The translations under genes and the position numbers were made by a program. A DNA stretch of 64,000 nucleotides from Crotalaria pallida (lineage: Eukaryota > Streptophyta > Magnoliopsida > Fabales > Fabaceae), in assembly GCA_037953625.1 (NCBI GenBank), contig CM075652.1, positions 12,110,501 through 12,174,500 of the forward strand. The letters are read 5' to 3'. The notes under the pieces are model-generated. The model was not told where the DNA came from. It worked only from the letters and a program-made list of their open reading frames with translations, and did not search any database. Positions 35,530 through 46,044 of the stretch are shown here, piece after piece; within the stretch, counting starts at the first letter, position 1; every line of letters starts with the position of its first letter.

Positions 35530-35792
35530 TAGAGGAATGAAATCTTTGTCTTAATTCAAAGTAAAAATAATTAATGAAAAATCTTAAAGATGGTATATTA
35601 TCTTAAAAATTGTATATTACATTAAAATTCTATAAAACAGTTAATGAAAAATCTTAAAAATTGTAAAAATAATATGAAAATTTGTGTGATAAAAATTTGC
35701 AATTAATGAACCGAATCAAGCATTATATCAAAAAGATATTCTCTTCTTTTTTGTTGACTACTTTGACTTTTTTCAAGATAATGAGATATGAT
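35530..35792. repeat. Truncated Stowaway-like copy
   Basis: It aligns with the interior of 34940-35263 (AATTAATGAAAAATCTTAAAG and following) and ends near TTTTCAAGATAATGAGA. The left end is missing and the right end is damaged. Confidence 0.6.
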
Positions 35793-36585
35793 GCTTCTCT
35801 CCACCACTCAACTGTATTAAAAAAAATCATTATTGCTAAAAATTGAGTTTTTTTTAATGAAAAATTTAAGACTTTTGTCAATGAAAAAGTGAAAAATTTT
35901 ATTTTCTTTATTATTACATTTGGGGAAAAAAATAACCACGTGTTATGAGTTTACACATAATTGTATCATTGAGTTGGAAAGAATTATCTCTCTCTCTCTA
36001 TATATATATATAAAAATTATGTTTATTCTTTTAGAAACAAAATATATTTATTAAGGTTAAGCTTAATTTAAATTTAATATTTAACTCTTAAAAAAAATAT
36101 ATCATAAGTTTTTAATGGGAGCATTAATTGTTTTGGTTTAGTGGAAAATACTATATATATATATATATATATTATTTTTTAAGAGATAACCCATATTTCT
36201 AATTTTGCCTAAGGTCCCAAAAATATTAGAAACAGCTTTGATGATGTTAAGTTGGTATTTTACCCTATTTTGACCAAATAATAACAATCATCCCATTGAA
36301 GGAGAAATTTATGTTAAAAAAGAAAAGTAAGGGAAAATTGTACTTCTCACCCCTTTGATTTGTCAACACAGACACTTTCTCTAGGAATGACATTCACCTT
36401 TTTTTTTACTGTTGGTTGTTACTGTCTTGCTGTCATTGAAAGGTGTTCTGGTACTGCTGTGAAAATTGGTTTACTGCTGTTTTATTGTTTCTACTATTTT
36501 TGTTGTTGGTTTTGGTGTTTTTGTTGTTGTTTTTGCTGTCTTAAAGATGTGGTTGTTGCTGTTTTCTTGTCCAAAAGAGAAGTAG
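35793..36585. other. AT-rich intergenic DNA
   Basis: It contains TA microsatellites (about 35998-36012 and 36152-36172) and a T-rich low-complexity stretch. The open frame 36360-36659 is low-complexity and not a credible gene. Confidence 0.55.
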
Positions 36586-36587
36586 TT

Positions 36588-36710
36588 ATTTTTTTTTTTT
36601 TTTTTTACATGGGAGGTCTGGGACTAGAACCCATGACCTGGGGGAGGGGGAAATCCTAAGTGTTCTTGCAGCCACCAATTGGGCTGTCTTACGCGAACAG
36701 GAGTAGCTGC
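36588..36710 (-). mobile_element. Probable short SINE
   Basis: On minus there is a B-box-like GGTCATGGGTTCTAGTCC (36638-36621), a weak A-box-like GCCCAATTGGTGGC upstream of it, and a terminal A run (T run 36588-36606 on +). Flanks AGTAGTT and AGTAGCT could be an imperfect duplication. Confidence 0.45.
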
Positions 36711-36843
36711 TTTTGTTATTTGATATTAGCATTTCTTATTAATATAGGAGGTTCTTATATACTTTGTTGTAGTGTTGAGCAATTATTGCTACATTTGTTC
36801 CGTTTTAATCGTAGTTTTATGACTTTTCACTTATGCCATATTA

Positions 36844-37801
36844 AGTTTGTTTGGCAAAACTAATTTATAACTATGAGCTTGTAGTTGTAGCCGATAGCTG
36901 TGATTTTCTAGCTGATAACTGTGAACTTAGCTATATAGCTAGCTTATTGAACTAGAGCTGTTTGACAAAACTAGCTGTGCAACTAATTTAAATATGTTAA
37001 ATGACTTAAAAGTACATAACATGTAGAATAATAATTAATATTAACATTCATGTTTCAATGACGATAATACTACACTAGTAGCTTATAGAAAAAGGCATAT
37101 ACTTCATTCATATAGATATAAATAATAAAAAAAATTATAACATTCATAATAATTATTACTAAGTACTATTGCACTTTAAACATTTTTATTATTTTTATAA
37201 AAATGCTACGGTATCTTTATTAACAATGACACGAAAGAAGGACAAAACTTTTAGCCAATTTATTGGACACATCGCCATCACAAAATCACACAAATCCAAT
37301 CTGAACCAAATTCACAAAATTAAAAAAAATGAGGATAACAAAAAAGTGAAAGAGAAATTTGATGATCAATGTTGAAATAAATATCACATACCTTTATGTC
37401 TCCTGAATCAATAGTTAAATATAGGATTTCTTTATGAGTGGTTTTGGTGTGGTGCGTATAGATGTTGAATATATAGAAGGATTCTAGCTAGGTTTTTGGG
37501 TTTGAGAGAAAAAAGTAAAAAAAATGGGGGTTAATATTAATTTGGACCAGAATAAATAATAATATAATTTAATAAAAAAAGGTAAAATTGAGATATGATT
37601 TAGTGGAAGCTCTTATTTTTTTTCAAAGCTACCTGATGTAGCTTTCTAAAAGCTAGCTTTCAAATGCTATAAGCTTCCTTTTTTAAAGCTATAAACTTTT
37701 TTTATTTTTTGTTCACCAAATAGCTCTAGTAGCTTATTGATCAAATCAATAAGCTAAGAGCTACTAAATAAGCTATAAGCTTGTCATACCAAACACACTC
37801 A
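36844..37801. mobile_element. Probable PIF/Harbinger- (Tourist-) type element
   Basis: Ends AGTTTGTTTGGCA and CCAAACACACTCA are imperfect inverted repeats, flanked by TTA on both sides (36841-36843 and 37802-37804). The interior has AGCTTATAGC/AGCTAGCT motifs near both ends. It is about 960 bp with no transposase; the ORF at 37169-37375 is not recognisable. Confidence 0.5.
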
Positions 37802-37889
37802 TTATTTGCTACATTGGGAAATCAAGGAACAAATTCTTTTATTGATTTGTCATCGTTGTCAAATTACATACTTTAAATAGAAGAGAAAA

Positions 37890-37966
37890 TAGATGGTGCA
37901 CCGTCAGTGTAAAGGTTTTTTACACCATCAGTGCATTATCTATCATTCATGCGTTTATGATTGTTG
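37890..37966. repeat. Left part of a MITE split by the CACTA element
   Basis: GGTGCACCGTCAGTGTAAAG...TTTTTACACCATCAGTGC pairs as an inverse with sequence on the far side of the CACTA (42200-42275, GACCGATGATGTAAAAAACG and onwards). The CACTA therefore appears to have inserted into an older MITE. Confidence 0.55.
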
Positions 37967-37993
37967 ACTCACTACAAGAAAAATCCTTTATTG

Positions 37994-38385
37994 CAACGAC
38001 AAAAGTCGTTGCAAAAAATATTTTCTGCAACGACCAAGGTCGTTGTTGGTAAAGCCGTTGCAAAAGGGTATAGCAACGACTTTTTTCGTTGTTATAAAGA
38101 ACGATTTTCAGCAAGGACAAATGTCGTTGCTAAACAGGGCTAGCATAGCCATATTGGTAAATCTATTTTGCAACGACATTGTCATTGCAAAATACCAATG
38201 ATTTTTCAAACGACAAAATAGTCGTTGCAAGAATCTTTATTGGCAACGATATTGTCGTTGCAAAACACCTTTCATTTTTGTAACGACAAAATTGTCGTTG
38301 CAATAACCTTGATTGGCAACGACATTGTTGTTGCAAAACACCCTTGATTTTTGAAACGACCATTTTGTCGTTGCAATAGCTTTTA
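37994..38385. repeat. CACTA subterminal TGCAACGAC repeats, left
   Basis: More than ten copies of TTGCAACGAC in both orientations, many paired as TGCAACGACnnnnGTCGTTGCA hairpins. This is the typical transposase-binding architecture of CACTA elements. The right-hand counterpart is at 42014-42172. Confidence 0.85.
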
Positions 38386-38622
38386 TTTATATTAAAAAAA
38401 TAATAATCTTTTTAACTGATATAACCATTTTAAATTATGAAGTATCATGATAATAATTAAGACAAAAGTACGTTATCCCATCCCTCCCTTCTCGTGCTAA
38501 ACTAACTCAAATGCTAGTTACATATAATCTTTTCTCTTTAGCTGTCTTATGTAGTGTAGGAGTTAAAGCATTTTACAGAACAAAATCTCATGCTAAGCAG
38601 TGATAGAGGAATAAAATCTCAC

Positions 38623-39702
38623 CAATGCCGATGGTGTGTTCAATACAATGGCAACAGCATGTTGCGGTTTTTGCTCTTTAACGAGTTCTTTTATCTGTGC
38701 TTCACTTTGTTGTAATAGTGTTACAAGCTCATTTAGTTGCTCTTTCAAGTCCTAAACTAACTCAATCAAGATGTCTTAAAATATAAGAAAGAATTAAATA
38801 CAGACATTCTATTATTTGGTACTATAATAGGAAGAAATTCAATTAACTACTATTAAAAAATGAATAGTCATCGTAGACCAAGAGGTAAATAAGTGTCAAC
38901 ACAAGAACTTGAACTTAATTAACAACTGGCTCATACAAAAATCGAAAAAGCCATTTTTCCCTGCAATGAGCTGGCTTCGATCGAAACAAAATACACGTAA
39001 GGCATGGAACATATCGTAGTTTAGCAGAACGAACTCAAAGGAAAACAAGAACATGAGAAAACACAAACATTTGAAGTCATTAATAAAATTTCTTCGGTAA
39101 TTACCTATCATGTTTCCACCAAGCGAATCCTGCAACAAGGACCAGTGAGTCAGGATCAAAAGGTTCTTAGAGACAGAAATTACCCTACGCTCAAAAGTTA
39201 CACACACTTGCATAACCTTAACTAGTATATGAAGCAACAAAATCTTACTCTAACCTGTAAGAGTCGAGTTAGTTTGATATCCCGATAGGAAACATGTGCA
39301 CCCTCCTTTCTCTTTTTCTCATCCCCAAGTGCACTTATGACATTACCAAGTGCAAGAAGACCTTTGTTGATGTGTATGCCTATGAACAGGGAAAAAATAG
39401 ATTAAGTTAATGTCACTAAATCCTTGTCATCATTTATTATTACAACGATGAGGCTGATGGAGTATTCTGAAACAAAAGTATGCTAGGAATTCAGGATAAT
39501 CATGTATCAACAACCTTCTTTTAAACGAAGACCATTAGATCCTGTTCTTTTAGCTCGTTCAAATCCTGCCAGATCTACCAAATGAAGCTTTGCAGAAAGG
39601 AATTCTTTACCCATATCTTCCTCTGAAGTGTCATTGCTGGGAGAAACTGAATGGAGTTTGTGCATCTGTTCTAATGTAATTGTGAAGATGGCATGTGACC
39701 GA
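38623..39702 (-). pseudogene. Kinesin-4 (FRA1/KIF4-like) gene fragments captured in the CACTA element
   Basis: Motor-domain exons on minus are 39702-39515 (SRSHAIFTITLEQM, then KLHLVDLAGFERAKRTGSNG, the switch II region), 39379-39255 (HINKGLLALGNVISALGD and RDIKLTRLLQ) and 39129 to about 39112 (DSLGGN). These keep GT/AG borders, but family identity stops after GGN. A further exon, 38751-38623 (43 codons beginning DLKEQLNELVTLLQQSEAQ), matches the downstream coiled-coil, so a large middle part is missing. The normal serine of LVDLAGSE is phenylalanine here. The P-loop exons are absent, so no working motor can be made. Intron-containing pieces imply DNA-level capture. Confidence 0.85.
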
Positions 39703-39729
39703 CTAACAACCAAAAGGGGAACCATAAGT

Positions 39730-42010
39730 TATTAGATTATCACTTATGACATTACCAAGTCAAGATTTGCATAAGCAACAAACAATGGATGCTGCAAAGA
39801 CATCAATCTTCACACATCCATAAAATCAGGATCATCAAATTCAAAACCAATCTACAACAGAGACTAATTATATAATAACTACTGGAAATTAAGTGAATAA
39901 ACCACTTAGAATATGGTTTCACTTAGAATAAACCTAACTAACCTCTGTACCTTCTCTTTTTCGCAGCATAATTTAGAACAATCAAAGAGTTTAAACAAAT
40001 TATCTTAACAAATTCAAAACAAGTTTATCTCTCTATTGATTCAAAAAATATGCAAAAAAAAAAAGAAGATTCTGCTAACTGATATGATAGAAAATTAAAA
40101 AAAAAGTATAGCAACATCTAACTGATCCTTATAATCAAGGATAATTGTGACCTTGTCTATGAATATTAAACTACCCTTGATCTTAGGCATTCTTGATGCC
40201 AACTCATCCTGCATCATGTGTACTAAAATCAAGGCTCCTATCCTTTAGGACATATGAAATATTACCTTCTTTAGTTGTGAGTTAACATAAAAACAAGTAA
40301 GCTCCCTGTACTTGCACTGCACAAACACACATGGCCCTATTGTGGAATCTAAATTTTAGCATTAGTGTTTAAGCTAATATAATTAAGGGTGTTTTAGAAG
40401 CTGAGTAAGAAATACAAGCTTCATAATCAAGAAGAGAAAAAGTGGGGGTTTGGTCAAAAGACATAGTGGCAAAGCCATGAATTACCAGCACCCCCTTGGA
40501 TCAATGTTTAATAAAGTAGGCCATAATCAAGAAATAAGAGAAAGCTATGAGAACATCTACCTTAAAGAGTCAAATTCTTCTAACAGAGCCATCCATGTGA
40601 CACAAGTATGTTACAATCATTGACCTTGTGCTTCTCCCCTCCTCACCTCAATCTCTATAGATTCTGCTACAGCACAGAATCATACTTCAAAGTTCAGACA
40701 AAACAAATGATACCTCTATAGATTCTGCTAAAGCATAGAATCATACTTCAAGATATAACTACAAAAACTTACTGCAATTTGCTTAAATTTCAAGATATAA
40801 CTACAACATAGTTTCAGTAATTACCAACATAAACCTATACATAAGCCTGAGGAAGACACATATTCTACCCCTCCCCCCTACTGCATAAATAAGCAAAACC
40901 ATGTAACAGTACAGAAAAAACCAACCAAAATAGTATTTCTACCACCACGCTTTAGGAGCAGTACGTTTCCAGCTTAATGAGTTTCTTGTTTACCGAAATT
41001 AATAATAATAATAATAATAATATAAAAACCCTAAGACAAAAATTAGGGAAATTAATCTCAGGTCCAAGCAAGCAAAGTGTTTTGTTTTTATACAATACAT
41101 GAAGCAAAGTGAAGGAAATAACAAAGAATAAAGAGAAGCGATTGGTGTATGTTGCAAAAGGGAAAAGGGAAAACGAAAACCCATAGAAGGGAAAAGGAAC
41201 AGACAGAGTCACAAAGGGGAAAATGGAAAACGAACACACAGAGGCAAGAACAAAAACTAAAAAGGAGGAAGAACAAACCAAAAGGAGTGAGCTGAACCAG
41301 CGAGCGGTCGCGAAGAGGAGGAAGAGAGAGACAACACCAACAACCACGAACGACTATAATCTTGTTGAGAAGAAAGAAATGAGCATAAATCAATTTATAT
41401 TAAACACAACAACAACAACAACACAACAAAGATCCTAAAAAAATAAATAATTACAATTATGAAAAAACAAATGTACAAAATTTACCAAACCAAAAAACGC
41501 AGATCTCAACCGATTTGAATGCAGATCTTAAAAAAAATTCATAGCTAAATTTTTACAGAGCCAAACAGCCACCGATTTGAAGAAATGGTGATGAGATCCA
41601 AGAGATCGATTTCCTCAAAGAACCCAAAGCAGCCACTGAAGAGAATGATGGAGGCCGAGAGGAGAGAAGAAGGGGTTGAGGAAGGAGATTGTGTGGACCA
41701 TGGAGGTTTCTCTGACACTATGGGACTAGAAGGGACGGAGGAGAGAAGAAGTGGACGGAAGGGAGAAGAAGTGGTGAGTTTCAGGGAGAAGAAATGGACC
41801 GAAGGAAGAAGAAGAAGAAGTGGACAACTGAAGGGACTAGAAGGGAGGAAGCAATTGTGTATGAAAGAAGTGAAAGTGAATATTGTTTGGTAACCGTATC
41901 CTAGAAGAGTCTAGATGCACTCAATTTTTTTAAGTATGCATTACAAATCAAAGGGACCGAAGTGCACACAAGTACCTCGACCAATTATTTTAAAAAAATT
42001 ATTTAATCTT
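39730..42010. other. CACTA interior without recognised genes
   Basis: AT-rich and then pyrimidine-rich (on minus) sequence that could be intron or 5' leader of a captured gene. The 102-codon ORF on + at 41585-41893 is rich in Glu/Arg/Gly and matches nothing I know. ORFs at 40952-41438 are low-complexity. Confidence 0.5.
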
Positions 42011-42013
42011 ATT

Positions 42014-42172
42014 GGCAACGATAATGTCGTTGCAGAAAACATGTGTTTTGCAACGACTTTTAAAAATCGTTGCAAAACACCTATTTTCTGCAACGACTTT
42101 TTTAAGTCGTTGCAAAACACATGTTTTCTGCAACGACATTTTTAAGTCGTTGCAAAAGGTCGTTGCAATAAA
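42014..42172. repeat. CACTA subterminal TGCAACGAC repeats, right
   Basis: Tightly packed GTCGTTGCA/TGCAACGAC motifs adjoining the right terminus. Confidence 0.85.
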
Positions 42173-42188
42173 GGTTTTTTTTGTAGTG

Positions 42189-42410
42189 ACTTTCATATAA
42201 AAGTAATACAAATAAATGATGGATGATGGACCGATGATGTAAAAAACGTTAGACCGTCAATGCACACTCATTAATCTCTAAATAAAATGTGTGTTTATGG
42301 TCGTTGACTTTCAAATAAAATTAATACAAATAAATGATGGATATAATGGACCGATGGTATAAAAAATGTTACACAGTCAATGCACACTCATTAATCTCTA
42401 TATAGAATGT
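42189..42410. repeat. Tandem duplication of the MITE arm next to the CACTA
   Basis: Two copies of about 110 bp (GACTTTCAnATAAAAnTAATACAAATAAATGATGG to TGCACACTCATTAATCTC) lie at about 42189-42298 and 42307-42412. They form the right side of the MITE described at 37890. Confidence 0.7.
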
Positions 42411-44183
42411 AACAATGAGCATGAATTATTATGAATATTTTAGTCTATCATATTATTTTACATTGTGATGTTAGTGAAATTTGCACATTAACTGATGTCT
42501 TAATTAGTGTACATTACTATAAACAATATTTGAAGTGGAACATTTGGAGTATTAGTTAATTTTCGATAACCTACCTAGCTAATGGCTACCTATATTATTC
42601 TTTTTCAATTATACCTAGACAAGTAGATCAGTGACTATGCTATATGTTCCACTTTATTTGGAGGAAGAAATTCAATAAGATATTTGTGAGGACATGCAAT
42701 CAGGAGATCAGATCACCTCGGGTGTTTTATTTCTCTAGGGTTATGGAATAGTGAAGAGCCATCAATAAGTGAGACATAACATGTTGAACACTTAAAGCAA
42801 TGATTTTATGAGTTTTGACATTTATGAACTCTTTTACTTGTTTCATCTTGACCCATTTGGGACTTCAACCCTCACTTGGATATCCAACAATTACCCTCTT
42901 CAGGTGTGAATTTCTACAGTTACTTGTTACTTCCCCCTATCCACCATTCCTAGTCGAACCTTTGGTTTTGATTCCAATGTCACTATCTGCAATCAGAGAG
43001 ATCAGACCACTTGGGAGTTTCATTGCTTCAGAAGAATCATGGGAATAATAAAGAGCCACCAATAACCAAGACATCACATCTTAAATCAAAACCTTAAGAT
43101 AATAATGAGTCTATGAGTTTTGCCACTTATAAACTCTTTTACTCATCTCATCTTATCCAATGTGGATTTTGACTCCCACTTGAATACATGGAAATATTAA
43201 TTTTTTTTATTCATATGCCTTTACGTGGGAAATGAAAAATAGCCAATAGAGTAATATTATTTATTGAAAGAAGACAACCTCTTTGATGGGGAGAGTTAAG
43301 TTATTTCTGTGATTCTCTTACCTCTAAAATTCCTATTATATCCTCCTCATATCTTAAAAAGCCCTAAATACCCTCACCGTCTTACCTCCAATATCACCCA
43401 CCATCATCATCATTTAGCTTCCTTCTCCACCGCCAAACACCACCGCCACCATCACCTTAGTAGCATTGCCCGCGCCTTTGAATGCACCATCCCTAGCACC
43501 CCAAATATTCTCAAAGCGAGTGGAGGGAGAAGGTCGTGATTTTGAATCGGGGTTGAAAGTTGAAAGTTTACGGGTAAGCTCTTGAACCATCATGGTAGAG
43601 ATTCGGGGTGGCGGCGGTCAGAGGTTCTGAAATGGCAATGATTGAGAAATCAAATATATATGGTCCTTGATGTTTGGTTGCGGACAAAAGAGAAGATGAG
43701 GAAGCGGAAAAAGGGCGAGGGTTGATGGTGGTGGTTAGCCGATGAGGGCGAGTACAGAGTGTAGGGTTGAGATGGTGAAGGAGCAAAGGGAAGGGGGGGA
43801 GAGAGAGGGAGGGAATCCGCAAGAGGGAGAAAGGAGGTCATCCAGTGAGTGAGGTGCCGTAAAAGTCAAGGCTCCGATACACGAAACAGAGAAGGTTTCC
43901 ATCATTGTCCAATGATGGTGGTGGCTGGAGGAAAGGAAGAAGGAGGAGGACAGTGATTGAATTTGATGGCGAAAGGGTGGAGTTGAAATTTTAAAACAAT
44001 AAAGACATAAGTGTGATTGTGTGTTTTTTTTTTACTTTTAATATGAACCATAATATTATTTTCTTGTTAAATCTAATGACTATAAAAAAAAGTTAAATTT
44101 TTATTGCAATGAAACAACATGCACCATGAATAAAAAAACTCAAATGCAGTATCAAAGGATCTTTCTTAAAAAGAATAGTTAAT
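42411..44183. other. Intergenic DNA, two diverged direct repeats
   Basis: Segments at about 42695-42870 and 42990-43175 are diverged copies (GAGATCAGAyCACyTsGG, AAGAGCCAnCAATAA, TTTATrAACTCTTTTACT). They may be remnants of an old element. 43300-44000 contains short ORFs on both strands with no recognisable product. Confidence 0.5.
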
Positions 44184-44188
44184 GAGAT

Positions 44189-45420
44189 TGTTTCGGACCG
44201 CTTTGTGCGATAAGTGAATAATTATTGAGGAGATAATGGGTTCGTAAGCTTAATGAAGCTTTAGGCTTTCATTACATTGAAATGAGTTACAGAGAGGTGA
44301 ATACAAGGAAATGGCTTCCACGTTTATGGTACTTTTACAGGGGGAGGAGTGTGCGCTTTGGCTTTACACTCTCCTTTATGTTGCTAAGCTTAAGTTTCAG
44401 AGGAAGCTTCCATTCCTTTTTCTCTCCTTTTGTACTCTCTGCGTTGTGATCATTATTGGTTGTTGTGTTTTGGGAATTCTGATCGCCCTTGTTCTGGTTC
44501 TGCTGGTAGTTGCTGGAGGCATGCGCTCTCTGGCTTATCCTCTTCTTTATCTCTCTCCTTCGTATTCTGTCTCCTACTTCTCTTCGGTGTTCCTTCTCTG
44601 AAACTTGGGGAAGAGAGCTAGTGTTTCATGTGTTTGCTGTGTTGTCTTCTTCAGTTGGGTTCCTTTTTCTCCTTGTCTGTGTTCTTCATCTAAGTTGCAG
44701 AGGAGAAAACCTTGTGTTTTGTGTGTATTGTTATCGTCGCTCCGATGTATTGATTTCCTCCAGAGGTATCCTCGCTGGCTTTCCCCAGCTCCTCTCGCCC
44801 TCTTTTTTCTTCTCTCTCCCCTTTAAGAAGGAGAAGTATCTCTTATTTATAATGGTGCTTTGGACCAGTGGTCATTGGTTGCTCACCTTTTGCCCGCTGG
44901 ATAATAGCACTTTGCATCATGTGCTCAGGGTACCTTTTCAGTAGCTTTGTCTCCTTTACCGTTCTTGGCTTTGGCATTGATGATTACAGGGAAGGAGAGG
45001 GGCTCAAGTCTTACTACTCTCAGCTTCGTCTTGGGTAGCTAAAAGATTCCCTCTTGGCTTCCTCTACAAGTCGTTGGGGTCCTGGGCAGTTGTGTTGCCT
45101 TTGCCTGGACATGTGTGCGCCTTCTGCAAGCTCCACTTCCTGTTCGCCCTCGTTTATCCTGACCTTCTCCCCAGGTTTCTGCGACGCCTGGCATGCTGTG
45201 CTCACTGCCATCAGTACACCTTGCTCTTTCTCCTGGACACCTCATCAGAATATGTCGCCTCGACGACTGTCGCTTTGGGCGCGTGACGCTTCGGGCAGCT
45301 CTTGGAGCTTGCACGCCCTTCTCGGTGTCTTCCATTGTTTCATTTTTTGTTTGACGATTCTTGGGCCTTCATATAATTTGGGCCTTGTAATTTGGGCTAC
45401 CAAATATTGAGGTATCAACA
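44189..45420 (-). repeat. LTR of the PMD element (3' LTR)
   Basis: On + it runs TGTTTCGGACC...GTATCAACA. It differs from the other LTR by scattered substitutions with no net length change. The ORFs at 44311-45410 recur in the other LTR and are not independent genes. Confidence 0.92.
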
Positions 45421-45432
45421 ATTGCCCCCTTT
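45421..45432 (-). promoter_or_regulatory. Polypurine tract of the PMD element
   Basis: On minus it is AAAGGGGGCAAT directly before the LTR start TGTTGATACC. Confidence 0.75.
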
Positions 45433-46044
45433 GCAGTGAGAGGGGAAAGAATTTCCCTTTCAGTGCAAATCTTATTTCTTGTCTTTTCCTCACTTTTTTC
45501 TCCTTTTCCTCCACCCTTCATCCTTCGCTCCTTGCTTTCCTTGTTATGCTTTCCGGTATCGCTTTTGGTGAAGGTGTAAAGAAGGAGACGCCTTCGCATC
45601 ACAGGTATCTGTCTTATACTTTCCTTAGCTTATCAGTTACTTGGCAGTTTCAGCTTTTATGATGGACTTGAACTTTGCCATTTGGTGGGGTCTTGTCAAT
45701 GGGCCATTTACTCTTGAGGTGTGAACTCTTTTCATTTTCTCTTTCTTCTTATTCTTCTGCTGCATTCCACATGTCGTCAGGGGGAGAAGGCAATACCCTT
45801 CAGCCTCTGGTACTTGCACGTTTTCCCATGTTCCCTCCTTTACTCATACTTTTCAAAACTTCCCCCAACCTTTCAGTTTCTCTTTGCTTAACTGCACACT
45901 TGTACCCGTTCTCTCTCTTTTCTCTGTCTGAAACTTCCTTTTTTCATTTCCTCAAGACCGAAAGCTTTTCTTGTTGCCCCTTCGTTCTTCGTCCTCTTGA
46001 TTTCTTCTGCTCATCTCTTGCCCATTTCTGCATTTGCTGTCACT

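Larger units (their letters stand above)
37970..42188. mobile_element. CACTA transposon carrying kinesin exons
   Basis: It starts CACTACAAGAAAAA and ends TTTTTTTTGTAGTG, the diagnostic CACTA termini, with a 3-bp duplication ACT (37967-37969 and 42189-42191). It is 4,219 bp. Subterminal regions are packed with TGCAACGAC/GTCGTTGCA. No transposase is seen; the interior contains fragments of a host kinesin gene on minus. It is a non-autonomous gene-capturing element. Confidence 0.92.

Noticed and set aside
40952..41438. ORFs of 71-131 codons on both strands in the CACTA interior
   Set aside because: Pyrimidine-rich low complexity, likely leader or intron of captured DNA; the frames overlap and no motif is seen.
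43309..43841. Short ORFs rich in Ser/Pro/His
   Set aside because: Open on both strands, no domain, no splice continuation and no homologue that I recognise.
44311..45410. Several ORFs of 60-144 codons, hydrophobic, repeated at 53913-55012
   Set aside because: They fall entirely within the two LTRs of the PMD element and show no domain; composition is T/C-rich.
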